The position numbers and the translations under genes were made by a program. 64,000 bases of DNA from Blattamonas nauphoetae (Eukaryota; Preaxostyla; Oxymonadida): assembly GCA_033064195.1 (NCBI GenBank), contig JARBJD010000027.1, forward strand, positions 186,001 to 250,000. Reading direction: 5' to 3'. Shown in pieces: positions 22,875-33,564 of the stretch. The notes under the pieces are model-generated. The model was given only the letters and a program-made list of their open reading frames with translations, did not search any database and was not told the DNA's origin. How positions within the stretch are numbered: the first letter of the stretch is position 1; every line of letters begins with the position of its first letter.

Positions 22875-25082
22875 TTGGCCTGTTAAGCTGTGTCCAGTCG
22901 AGGTGGCAATGTCCAGTCCAATGTCCAGTCTCCTATTTAGGAGCCGAGGGAGTTCAGAAAACCGGGCAATGGGTGAAATCCAAGTCATTGCAACAAAATG
23001 ACTCGAAACGACAAGGGAAGGTGTTCTGTGGGCAGATTAGAGATATGTCAGCAGATTGAGGTCAATTGTGTCCGGAGAACTGAATTATCGGATGGAAATG
23101 GGATGATCATTCCAAACCACATCCTTTTCTCCTCGAATTATCAATTCTACAAACATATTCTTGCAGCAATGATCTCAAAGATGGAATAATTGATATGGCG
23201 AGGGTGGATATCAGAACCTGGCTGGTAAAAATGACACAAGGCAAAACAGTGTGATTAGTGACGAATTAAGTGAAAAGAAGACAAAAGATACGGCAGCCGA
23301 CCTTCAGCTTGTTGTGATTCTTCTGAATTTCCTTCGACGATTGGCTCAGTCTATTTTAGGGCTGGTTGAGATCTTACAAACATCAACAGCGCGTCTATGT
23401 TCGTTCTTCCTCGCATCCCCTTCCTTGTTTGCTTTTCATTCACCGTCACTCCCTGTTCAGATCGAAGCGAGCGTCCAAGAATCTTTGATTCCCTCCTTTC
23501 CGATTTTCGCAAGTGTGATCATCAAGGCCATGTACAAGTAGAAATACGCCGAGTTCGAAGAGACCAGAACACAAATTCAGTCCAGGGTGTCTGTGTATGA
23601 CCAAAAAAGAGTAGGTGAGACCGTTAACAAGTGTGATCATGATTTAGAGGAAGGTCTTGAGGAAAGCGATTGTGAAGAATACCCGGTTGAAGAAGCTGTG
23701 TTCAACGACGTTGACTTCGTTGGAGCATTGTCGTGGGGAAATGTTGAATTCTGGAGGTTAAGGAGAAAGATTTTGAAGAACGGAGATATCTCTTGAGAGG
23801 ACAATGAAGATGAGATGAAATTTCTGGGAATTCATTCTGACAAACCTTGTATCGATGATAAATTCTTCTCTTCCATTGTTTTCGCAAAGTATTTCATTGT
23901 CCTGAACTTTCGGTTCTTCTTTCTTCTCGACTTGTTTTGTTGATTCCTTATTTTCTTCACCGATTGATTCGGCCATCGTTTGATCAGTTAGAGTTACAAC
24001 AAGTGCAACAGTGTGTTCTTGTTCAATCTTGTTCTGGCTGGGTTCTGGAGACTTCACTTCCTTTGGAATCACAACTGTCTTCGAATCTTTCTTCTCATCA
24101 TCTGATTCCATATTCCTAGCTACCATCTCCTCTGATTCTTGCCTCTTCGCCTTGGCCTGTTTCGCGATCTGCTCAAATCTCCCTTAACTCCCGATCTATA
24201 TGTCGAATGTGAAGATATGAATGAGGAGGGTCAAATACGATGAAAAAATGTCAAAAAAATGAATAAGCAAGAGATTCAAACCGATGGCAACAGATCTCCC
24301 ATCCTAGTGCATATTGGGGAACAATATGCCCGTCGTCTTGGAGGTTCCCTTTGAAAATACTCAGAGTCCATTTTCTACCAATTCGATGACAGTTGTTCAT
24401 TTCTTCTCAGAGGAGAAGAAGACTGAAATTGCGGTTGTGCAGCTTTCTCGCATGTGGATGAATGAACACCATTTTCCTGCGAGAGATGGAGAGACAGAGT
24501 GAAGGAAGTGGCAATAAATTGAAAAAAAAAGAGAGAAAACACAGTCAATGATGACTCAAACTGTTCTGAGTTTGGTCACATCTAGTGGCAGCAAAATGCA
24601 GAGATGAAGGCACTACCTCGCTCAAACAAAGTGATGAGGTCTAAGACTAATCAAAAAAGTGAGAGATGGGTGGTAATATCACACCAACATCGAAATGGAG
24701 AAGCAACTGTGACCCTTCATTGATGTTGATTGGACGTCCAGGACTGGATGTCCAATCGGACAGTCCATTTTTGCCGACTCTTTGAAAACTTCAAAAACGG
24801 TATGCACTAATTGAGAAGACATCAGAACAAAAGTATCAGCGAAATGTCCAATGACATCCAATGACGTCCAATGGTGGGTGGATCAAGCAACTCGTCACTA
24901 GAAGAAGAGTATCATCGGATTCTCACCATTTCGCTGATTTTCAAGAGACTATTCTCATTTTCAAGTGAAAGGAAACAAATATATGGAAGGAGAGTAAAAT
25001 GAACAGGATAAAAATTGAATAGCCAATCGAAGTCAATTGTCCAGTCCAACGCTGGCACCGTCCAATCCAATTAACATGCCAA
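22875..25082. mobile_element. hAT- or Mutator-like element in B2 (8/9-bp duplication)
   Basis: The ends TTGGCCTGTTAA... and ...TTAACATGCCAA are imperfect inverted repeats. The flanks are CAGGACAA (22867-22874 and 25083-25090), extendable to 9 bp if one end base is counted as host. Subterminal repeats of the type gtccagtcc and gtccaatgacgtcc are common near both ends. No transposase was seen. Interior frames include a charged minus-strand segment (24126-23758, QNKIEQEHTVALVVTL) and a plus-strand segment (23587-23796, ENDVDFVGALSWG-like), possibly captured host pieces. Excision gives ISTGQEETEIRESVFSDC in frame. Confidence 0.8.
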
Positions 25083-25090
25083 CAGGACAA

Positions 25091-25594
25091 GAGGAAACAG
25101 AAATCAGGGAAAGTGTGTTCTCGGATTGTGGGACACTGTGGTTGGAGAATGGAGGAAGGAAGAAGGGAGGAGTTCTGATTATTGAACTGTCGAGTGAGTC
25201 ACGATTGGATCGACAGAAAGTGTTGGTTGTTGACTGTATTGTGATGAACAGCTCGCCGTATCGAGAATCGGATGGAGAGAAGATGAGTGGGGGAGTTGTT
25301 GTGCGGAACGAGGGGAAGGGAGTGGTTGTGGTTGACATTGATGGAAGCTGGTTTGAAGAGACTGAAATATCGAAAGAAGTTTTGAAGCGAACTTGGATGG
25401 GAATCCCGATTGTGTCGCCGAATCGGAAGATTGTGCATTCTCTATTGTCAGATGTACCAGCTGGACTTGTTGTTGGTGGAGGTCGAAATGTGCCATTGAT
25501 TTTGCGTCGTGGATCATCGTTCAGTGGATGTTCCCTTCGTGTGGAGACAGGAGAAGAAGAAACAGCGATACAAACCAATTCAGATGAGCTCTGA
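25091..25594 (+). CDS. B2 3' part: end of second beta-helix
   Basis: The frame EETEIRESVFSDCGTLWLEN continues the preceding segment. It ends with SDVPAGLVVGGGRNVPLIL, FSGCSLRVETGEEET and a TGA. The tail matches the C-terminus of B3 (VPVVVRKGTGMSACRLLVQQ). No transmembrane helix is present, so this subtype ends as a soluble or non-anchored protein. Confidence 0.7.
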   Translation, partial: EETEIRESVFSDCGTLWLENGGRKKGGVLIIELSSESRLDRQKVLVVDCIVMNSSPYRESDGEKMSGGVVVRNEGKGVVVVDIDGSWFEETEISKEVLKRTWMGIPIVSPNRKIVHSLLSDVPAGLVVGGGRNVPLILRRGSSFSGCSLRVETGEEETAIQTNSDEL

Positions 25595-26296
25595 TCTGTT
25601 CTCTCGAATTGTTGACTCTTCTTTCACAACAGCTCCACTTTCCCCATCGACAATCCCGAAATCGACACAACTTCGGCAAAGTTTTGAAAAGTATGTCGCT
25701 TTCTTTCGTTAAATTCTCAGTGTCTATCTCTCAATAATCTCTTCATTTATCTTGTCAACCTCAAAATGGAGCAGCGTCTCCCCAATGTTTGACTTGTCTG
25801 TCGCTTTCTTTCGTCATGTTCTCAGAATTCATGTCACTGACGATTTTCTTGATTGGACGCTCTTCATTCATTCTGTGTTTCTCGTCATTCTGTTCGGAAA
25901 ATGAAATCTCCCTCATCCATCTCCAACCATTCGTTGACGGAATCGTCTATCTCGCTCTCACACAACGAAAACTGAAACGGGAAACTCTTCGATGATTCTG
26001 TCGGAGTCGCAGGGGATTCTTAACTCATTCTTCTTATCCACTTGTTTCCTTTATTACAGTGGCTCCTAATTCCTACCGTCAGAATGACAATACTACATTC
26101 TGCGGGCTTCTCCCCATTTTTACACTTGATTTGAAAATTCTGATTCCGTTCTGTGAATTTTCATCTTTCATGTTTTTCAAAGTCACAGTTGTATCACCAT
26201 ATGGATGAACAGGCTGTATTCTCGAAGAGAGTATGAAGATTCACGTACCGATAGTTCTCCACGACGAACAGTGGACCTGATCTTTCTCATCACTCC
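25595..26296. other. Intergenic, nothing recognised
   Basis: About 700 bp separate B2 from A1. The open frames are short (below 70 codons) and unlike the local families. No inverted repeat pairs were found. It presumably contains the B2 3' end and the A1 promoter. Confidence 0.5.
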
Positions 26297-27439
26297 ATGA
26301 ATGATGAACCAGATGTTTTGAACACCATCGATGATAGCTGTCTCAATCCTTCACAAGAATCACCTTCACCTGCGAACACGATGCAAGAACCATTCCTGTA
26401 TTTCGTTCCACACCCAGTTCTGTCGTTTGAAGAGGAATCTGCGATTTACTGTTCACTTGTTGCCCTCGTAAAGGCGGGATTCCCATTTGATGAAGTCCTT
26501 CAAAACAGAGCTGTCGAATTTTTGAAGAACCTCAAACCGGAAGCGTGCGAATTCGAAACTGCTGGAAAGCTGGTCGTCGACCTCGTTCCCTCTCCAACCA
26601 GATCGCCATCTGCATTTCTCGAGAGCATTCTCACGCTGATTTCTTCACCTCACTCGACTATTGTTGCAGCTGCGTTGTCTTTCCTCTCGGAAACAGTCGG
26701 ACATCTGACAACTGATTTTCGCGATTATTTCATGAAGTCAGATGTCATCACAAAAGTGTTCGGGATTGTTCAACCTCACACTCTGCCAATTTCAGGAAAT
26801 GAGACGATTATTGACGAACTGGTAAAAACTATCACCACTCTTCTCACTCTCGCATCTCCAGACGATCTCAGTGACATCGACAACACAACCATCAAAGAAT
26901 TCCTGTATGTCGCAACTCCATCGGATATCAGGACACTTGGCATCACTACTGCTGACGAAAAATACATCTATCGAGAAATCATCATTCAGAAGGTCGTGAT
27001 TCCATCGTCTCAGTTTGTGACACTTCTGATATCAAATCGCTGCATCCTCAACCAACAGCTTTCTCGCTCCTTTTCGATTTTCATGGACTATCTCATACGA
27101 ACAAGTCCTTTTCACCGTCCTCTGTTGGATTTTGTTATCGCATCTCCGATTGTGATGGCCTTCTCAAGTTGTCTCTCGTTCATCGAAAATGAAGAATCGA
27201 ATTGGAGGACGCTGATGAACACGTACGATTCACTGAAAGACTGGAACGAAGAAAGCCCAGAAGTGATCCAGTCTATCACACGGATGATTCAAGCTCTGTT
27301 TTCGGAAGGGTTGGAAGACACACTCGAAGAGAAGATGAAAAACCAATCGACAGGAGGGTGGTATGGAAGCGCTGTAGTCAGCTATTCTCTCATTATCTCG
27401 ACATTTCTGGGGGCAAATGTGATCGAGGAAGGAGAATGA
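26297..27439 (+). CDS. ARM-like helical protein A1 (380 aa)
   Basis: The gene is intact, from ATG in ctccATGAATGATG to TGA. After a polar N-terminus (about 40 residues) the protein is predicted all-helical. It shows an ARM-like pattern (ISSPHSTIVAAALSFLSETV) and ends FLGANVIEEGE. Its paralogue A2 lies on the minus strand at 30833-33423. The ending FLGAN is shared with the C family (MLFLGANMKWW), so A and C are probably distant relatives. Function is unknown; scaffold or protein binding would be typical for ARM folds, but that is inference. Confidence 0.8.
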   Translation: MNDEPDVLNTIDDSCLNPSQESPSPANTMQEPFLYFVPHPVLSFEEESAIYCSLVALVKAGFPFDEVLQNRAVEFLKNLKPEACEFETAGKLVVDLVPSPTRSPSAFLESILTLISSPHSTIVAAALSFLSETVGHLTTDFRDYFMKSDVITKVFGIVQPHTLPISGNETIIDELVKTITTLLTLASPDDLSDIDNTTIKEFLYVATPSDIRTLGITTADEKYIYREIIIQKVVIPSSQFVTLLISNRCILNQQLSRSFSIFMDYLIRTSPFHRPLLDFVIASPIVMAFSSCLSFIENEESNWRTLMNTYDSLKDWNEESPEVIQSITRMIQALFSEGLEDTLEEKMKNQSTGGWYGSAVVSYSLIISTFLGANVIEEGE

Positions 27440-27605
27440 GGAGCTTTTGTTGGGATCATCGCTTGCCGGAACAAAGGAGACAACGACCACTCAACGAGAC
27501 ATCTTTCACCTCACACAATATCCAATTGTTCTTTTTTCCCCTTTGAGAGTCGTATTGGTGTTCGAATGTTGTTTTGTGAGTGATGAAGTGAACAAAGAAA
27601 GAATG

Positions 27606-29611
27606 CTAGAATAGCCGTGTCAGTCCCAGGACTTCCACTTCTTGATTTTTCTCCTCAGATCCAGTTGAGATGGCGAGACAGAGAGGAGAAGGGATGTCGG
27701 TGAAGATCCCAGGCTGTTCCTCATCGTCCACAAACAGTCTTGCTTCTCTCTTCCACATGTTCACTCGAATCGCTGCTGTCTGTCCGGCTCTTTCGCACTT
27801 CTTGTTGGTTCCTACTGTTTGGACAGTTTTTCCGGCACGGTGCATCTTCCCATTCCAGAGTGAGAAATCACCACCAATCCCACTCTCCCAGTCTCCACAA
27901 CTCTCTTGAGTGGCGAATTCTCGAAGTGGATGCAATAGATAACCAACCTCTGAAAAAATTGAACAAAAGAAGAACACACTCACTCGCCAACTTGTGGTAT
28001 CTCCTCTGATTTTGAGTTCCCATTCTCCCTTATTGATTGGACGAGTGAAAGCAGTTCTCCACGGATTATGGCCTGGAGGGACAACGATCTGCGTGAGAGT
28101 GGTTGGAGTGAGTTTGTGGGTAGTTTCATCGATAGTTCTTATGGACTCTGTTCCAACCCAAATCGGAAGATTCTCGTGTGGGAGTGTCAGTTCCTTCGCT
28201 TCCCCAGTCAGTTTCTTGTCCTCTCTCACGACTTCGGTTTCGAGACTATCTTTCGTTTCTCGTCTTGCAAGTTCTGTTTCGAAAAGTTGCTTCAGCCACA
28301 GCACACGCACTGATTGATTGTCGTCCTGAAACCCAGTTGAGATCGAGAGGCAAAGAGGAGAAGGGATGTCGGTGAAGATCCCAGGCTGTTCCTCGTCGTC
28401 CACAAACAGTCTTGCTTCTCTCGTTGCCATGTTCACTCGGATCGCTGCTGTCTGTCCAATGTGATTGATCTTCGTGTTTGTTCCTTTTGGTTTGAATTCT
28501 TCCCCTCCCTTCCACATCGCTCCACTCCAAAGAAGGAAACAACCACCAAATCCACTGGTCCATGCACCAGCAGTGAAGTGTGTGGCACCTTCAGGAAGTG
28601 GATGTCGGATGAAGCCAATGCCTGAAAAAATGAGTAGAATGAACAACATACACACAACGGGACCGTCGACAGCTCTGATTTTGAGTTCCCATTCTCCAGT
28701 TTCAATCGGAAACGTGAACGCTGTTCTCAGGACTCCTGGTGTATTTCTTGTATTTTGGACGAGTCTACCTTTCCAGAGTGTGTGAGCAGTTTCGTCGAAC
28801 GTCTGAAGAGACCTTGTTCCAACCCAGATTGGAAGATGTTCTAATTGAAGTCTCAGAGACTCCATCTTCCGAACCGCTGCATTGGTGGCCCGATCCGCCT
28901 GATCATTCAGTTTGGAGACTTCATCAAACCATGTGTCCATTTCAGCTTGCTTATCGGTCAACTCTTTGTTCAGCTTTTCGACTTCGTTCCAGTCCAAGTT
29001 GTGAAATTGGCAAGCTTGAGTTTCAGCTCTTCCAATGCCTTGATCAACTGTGTTGTCTCCTTCGTTGGCTTTTCTTTCTCCTCTTTCACAGCCTTGGCGG
29101 GTTGCTTCATTTCTGGTGATGGCTGCTTTGAGTCGGAGAGCGATTCTTCCATCGTTAGGAATGTTTTTGTCTCGACCAACACGAAAGGACCGTCCTGGAT
29201 CGATTCCAAATGAAGCAGGCATTGTCTGGCGCGGGTGATCACCTTCTTCGATTTGTCCGCTGATTGGGAGAGAGCGAAGAGTGTCGAGTGGAGGAGTCGC
29301 TTGTTCGCAAGAGGGAGATCGGAATCAGAGAGAAATGTCAGGATGCGAGACATCTCGTCCAGCAAGCGGCACATCAGGGTTTCGTCCTTCCCGTCCCATT
29401 CACGAATCAGAAGAGGAATGTGATTCCAGTTTGGAGGGTTCACTATCATCGATGGATCTGTCTTCGAGCTTGACAATTCCTCCAACACCGATTCAATGGT
29501 AATCGGTTTCTGCGAAGAAACAAAAGAGATATGAATGAAAGGAGATCAAAAGAAGATCAACGAAGAACGATTAATCAACACAAAGAATACCTGATCCATT
29601 GATGAGCTCAT
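27606..29611 (-). CDS. Two-SPRY-domain protein with short introns, one frameshift
   Basis: I place the start at 29611: a 7-codon first exon (MSSSMDQ), an 81-nt intron (29510-29590, GTATTC...CGCAG), then KPITIESVLEELSSSK. The helical region to about residue 120 is followed by a Lys/Glu-rich coiled coil and two SPRY-like domains. Each domain has LPIWVGT at its start, the core GEWELKIR, then GQTAAIRVNM, ARLFVDDEEQPGIFTD and IPSPLCL-IST. At matching points after ELKIR, both domains carry an intron-like stretch ending TTTTTTCAG, about 30-36 nt, in frame and without a stop. A 1-nt deletion near 29010 breaks the frame within the coiled coil. SPRY domains bind proteins; the partner is unknown. Confidence 0.7.
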
Positions 29612-29712
29612 TGCGAAGTTGAAAACGGTGACCCACAACTTTGTTGTCACAAAATTAAATTGAAACCTGTTGAAATATTCTTTCACCTATGTCAACTTTT
29701 CCCATTGATAAT

Positions 29713-30187
29713 CTATTGTTCATCCATAATACCTGCATTTGGCTGGTATCTCGTTTGATTTCCACAATTTGTTGTCTTTTTCATCGATAATGGGTGATTG
29801 ATCACAAGGTCGAAGATGCAGAGCGAGCTTGCGAATAGTTTGGTTGGACACGAGACAAAGTTCCATCCGCGAGTCAGTTCCGTAAGATCGACTGAGGATC
29901 CATATTTACTTTCGTCACTTCCAAGCTCAATCAGAGGCAGATGCAATCCATCCCTCAAAGTTGGCATGGAGAGCAACTTGCTCATCGTTCCCATCAAATC
30001 GAGTCGCTGATGACTGCCTTCCTCGTCGAAGAAGAGAGGGTTTGCTTGGTGTGAAACCGTTTTCTGTCACACATTCTGAAAAGAACGCATAGAACAACGC
30101 ATTTTTGAGTCTGCGACAGGCAGGAACGATTCGCCAAAACTGTCCCGATTGGTACGGTATAAACTCCAACTGCTCTGGTCGCTTCAA
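29713..30187 (-). pseudogene. Helical protein fragment, frameshifted
   Basis: The frame from 30187 (MKRPEQLEFIPYQSGQFWRI, then LKNALFYAFFSECVTENGF) shifts near 30050 into FFDEEGSHQRLDLMGTMSKL, then LRDGLHLPLIELGSDES and LTRGWNFVSCPTKLFASSL. Both halves read as one helical protein, so this is probably a broken gene, or a base error. I do not recognise a named family. The 3' end is unclear near 29713. Confidence 0.45.
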
Positions 30188-30600
30188 AACCAGTCAACTC
30201 TTCCTTCGCTGGACGAGGTGTTGGCGTTCATCCGCTCTGAACTGGAAGACGCGTTGTCACCCAATCTGTTCTCGTCTCTCGCGCTGTCGTCATCAATCCG
30301 TTTCAAATCGGCGATCGCAGGGTGCTGTGGGACATTTGCAGAATCGTCGGCGTCTCTGGTGGGCGAGCTGTGTAGGAAGGCCAGGCAGGGCTGGACAAGC
30401 TGATCCGTGTTGTTCGCTCTTCAATGGCTTCGCTTTCAGACTTCGTTGGTTTTGTGGTTGATTGGTGTCTTGTGTCGCAGCGAGGGGCAGAGAAGAAGCT
30501 GTTTGAGTTGTTGGGAAGTGTGGAGGAGTGGACTCGCTGTGTGGGGAGGGAGTGGTGGAAGGAGTGTGGGGGCTGCTCCACGCGAAGTGATTTCTTTCAG
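30149..30600 (+). pseudogene. Helical protein fragment, frameshifted
   Basis: The frame SLDEVLAFIRSELEDALSPN, then CGTFAESSASLVGELCRKAR shifts by one base near 30395 into LDKLIRVVRSSMASLSDFVG and EKKLFELLGSVEEWTRCVG. It is a plausible amphipathic helical protein. It overlaps the 5' end of the minus-strand fragment, so one of the two is probably displaced. Function is unknown. Confidence 0.4.
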
Positions 30601-30832
30601 TTCATTCACCTTGTTTACGTAGTCGTTGTTTTTTCAAATCTCAGATTCATCCGAAGTGTTTGCCGTCAGCGAAGAAGAGAGAGATTGTGGTTTCGAAAAC
30701 AACCCTGAAGACATCTTGTGTTGATTTGTGACGGCTGAGGTGATTCCAGAGCGGATAAACGACGACAAACAAACAATAATGCTCGAAAGAAGTCAGAAAC
30801 TGGTCAATTCGTTCGCTGGTTCTTGCTTGCTT

Positions 30833-33423
30833 CTAGCTCTGTTTTGGAAGGTTCATGCCATGTACATTGTTCCAGTCAATCGATCGGATAACGATAAAGC
30901 TTTCGTAGGACCCGAATACGTCGTGTTGAAGCTTTTTCTCCATCAGATCTTCGAAGCCTTCCTTTGTCAGAATTCGATGCACTGACTTCCACAGCTGTCG
31001 CTCCATTGTCAACATCTGGCGAACTTTACCCCTTATTATGTTCCATTCCCGCTGGATATCGACCAGGAAGTACAGCAAAGAGAAGATTGGGCATAGATTT
31101 AGTATATCGGGTCAAGTTTAGTGTATCAGGTCGAAGTTTAGAGTGTCAGGTGACCGTTTAGTCTATCGGGTCAACAGTCTTTCCTATATCATTTTCAAAT
31201 CAAGATAGAATTGTGATATTCTTTTTTTTTTCTTCACATTAACATCGTTTTCCAGCCGAAAGATTGAATAAAGTGTTTCTGACTCACTCTGATCCTCCTC
31301 ATCTTTTTTCACCTTTTAGAGATCTAGGTTGTTTCAAAATCTTTGATCGAACAAGTATTAGAATATTGTATTAATCTCGCAAAAAGACGTGTATTCGCAA
31401 TAAAATTCACTTTTTGTTGACAATAGAGAGAAAAAAGTGACAAAGAAACAGTTGACTTTTTCCATGCTTTTTCTCAGCAGTGTCTCAAGAAATGTCATTT
31501 CGTGAAATGAAAACAATATAAAAATGATTCATACTATCCTACTAGGTGATAATTGCAACTTGATTCTTTCTTCGGCAGGCATAAAACACAAAAACAACTT
31601 CGACACTTTCCGACCCGACATATTTTCAAACGACCCGACATACTAAATCCATGCCGAAGATTGAGCCATCATTATCGAAGAATGAAAGACAGCTGGGTAT
31701 CGCGAGAAAGACAGGCATATTCAACACGAAATTCAGTATTGGTTCATAAAAAGGAGATATATTGATGAGTTGGGCGAGGAGTTCCAGAAAACGCATGGAG
31801 AGCTCTCCATCGACGATCGAATAGCGGTTCACGCACAAATGCCATATATACCTCTCTGACGGTGCGAGAACGTGCTGCAAAACCGTCTCGAGAACAGCTT
31901 GTTGTTCATTCTCATCTTCAATTCTGAGATGATCCAGTCCAGTCGGAGTTGACAGCCAGAAAGAAGAAAAGATGACATGAATGAGATGGATGTGGATATC
32001 GACTGCATCTGCAAAGGGAAGAGACTGTGGATGGAGAGTGACGATGATTTGAGGGATAATATCCGCTTTGAGGAGGGAAATTCCGAGTTGTGTTCGAGGA
32101 AATGTCAACAATTCTTCGAGTATCTTCATCGAAGCCTTCATGATTGTCTGATTCGACGAAGATAGGAGCACAGTCAGTCACGGACAAAAGTAAGTGGCCA
32201 CCCCTTCCTGCATTTATGAACAGATGATTTTTCACACTTTTTTCGTAAACACTTCACATTCATGAAAGACGGTAATTTTTCAAATATAAAACAAGAATAG
32301 TGTGGTGAAGTGGAAATCAAGAGATTTGACTGATGTGCCCTGGGAGGCACTTTTGATTGCGGATGTCACAATATGTCTCCTCTTCCAAGAAGAGGAGATG
32401 TGACCTGTATAGTCTGTTCCTCCACTGAGAGCTCTCAACTTCCACTCCTCTCAGAGATACTGGATGATCCGCGACGAAAAAGTGTGTTTTCTCTCTTCTT
32501 CATCCCTCTTCTGACATCCGTGCAACTCTTCCAACCTCTTTAACTTGTCGTCAGAATGCTTATTCTGTCCTTGTTCGATTGAAAGCTGACAGTTTTGGTG
32601 TGAAAAAATGTGGGAGAAAATGTGCGAATCTCATGTTCTCTACAGCAGGTCATTACAATTGAGAGAAAGTGAGAATACTTAATAACATCGTCAGAGAGAG
32701 AGTTTGATGTCTTTACAAAGCTGGCTGAAGAGGGATGAAGAAGAGAGAAAACACACTTTTTCGTCGCGGATCCTCCAGTATCTCTGAGAGGAGTGGAAGT
32801 TGAGAGCTCTCAGTGGAGGAACAGACTATACAGGTCACATCTCCTCTTCTTGGAAGAGGAGACATATTGTGACATCCGCAATCAAAAGTGCCTCCCAGGG
32901 CACATCAGTCAAATCTCTTGATTTCCACTTCACCACACTATTCTTGTTTTATATTTGAAAAATTACCGTCTTTCATGAATGTGAAGTGTTTACGAAAAAA
33001 GTGTGAAAAATCATCTGTTCATAAATGCAGGAAGGGGTGGCCACTTACTTTTGTCCGTGACTGAGTCATCGAAGTCACAAAATCGATCAAAGATTCACGG
33101 GAGAATGAAGCATCGATCCCGAGAATTGAGTATTCTGATTGGACGTGAATGGGACACGTGATGGAATCAAAAAATGTGGCTGCTTTCTCCGCTAAACCGT
33201 CGTTGAAGTGGAATCCGTCCTGTATCAGAGACATCAACGATCTGAATATCGCTGAATTCACCGGAGTTGAGTTGACATCTGTTCCATCCCATTTCATGAA
33301 TGCTGAATTTTCTATCGACCATGAGACACGGAAAATAGACATACTATCGTTGTACTGTTCATGACAGGTGTTTAATGCAGGTCTACCATCACACATTATT
33401 CGAGTCATATCAATACGTATCAA
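30833..33423 (-). CDS. ARM-like helical protein A2, two elements inside
   Basis: Paralogue of A1 in three segments: 33423 (or the ATG at 33342) to 33064, 32171-31656, and 31081-30833 (TAG). Removing the elements at 32175-33063 and 31090-31655, each with one duplication copy, gives one frame of 374 or 347 residues, against 380 for A1. The joins read FVTSMT-VLLSSSNQ and DNDGSIF-SLLYFLVD, both aligning with A1. No other defect is visible. The start is ambiguous because both ATGs are in frame; the longer form matches A1's length better. Confidence 0.75.
31090..31655. mobile_element. Short TIR element in A2, 8-bp duplication
   Basis: The ends GGCATAGATTTAGTATATCG and (inverted) GGCATGGATTTAGTATGTCG are flanked by GAAGATTG (31082-31089 and 31656-31663). 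Repeats of the type tttagtgtatcaggtc lie inside each end. It is 566 bp, non-coding and hAT-like by duplication length. It is related to the element at 11186-11764 by its GGCATRG ends and repeat layout. Confidence 0.85.
32175..33063. mobile_element. Palindromic TIR element in A2, 3-bp duplication
   Basis: Arms of 337 bp (32175-32511 and 32727-33063) are near-perfect inverted copies with ends CAGTCACGGACAAAAGTAAG. The flanks are AGT (32172-32174 and 33064-33066). It is 889 bp without coding capacity. It shares terminal bases and duplication length with the element at 20471-20956. Excision restores VTSMTVLLSSS in A2. Confidence 0.85.
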
Positions 33424-33564
33424 ATTACGGGTTGACAGATGATTCGTCGGAATTGGTGAGATTACTGGTGCAGAAAAGAGAAAAAGGTGATTCCTTCGAT
33501 GAGATGATAATAATCAATGAAATGAAATGGACATTGTTCAATGAACGCATCATCGTGTCGTCTC

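Larger units (their letters stand above)
12654..25594 (+). pseudogene. Giant beta-helix/Ig-like gene B2, split by five elements
   Basis: One host gene is scattered in pieces: 12654-14602, 16646-17178, 20423-20470, 20960 to about 22087, about 22651-22874, and 25091-25594 (TGA). The elements between are a pogo-like transposon, a Mutator-like element, a 3-bp-duplication element, a foldback and an 8/9-bp-duplication element. Four of the five junctions rejoin in frame: SAT-YKHRSYSL, SSVSS-STTHTHT, GISNP-LLSFGTK and ISTGQ-EETEIR. The foldback junction does not. Compared with B3, about 200 residues are missing there, including the DVFV...CG module. Architecture: signal peptide, beta-helix, several Ig-like repeats, second beta-helix. 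It is therefore probably non-functional, although every other join is clean. Confidence 0.75.

Noticed and set aside
12654-25594. Elements in B2 interpreted as spliceosomal introns
   Set aside because: Boundaries are target-site duplications and inverted repeats rather than GT/AG, and one contains a transposase.
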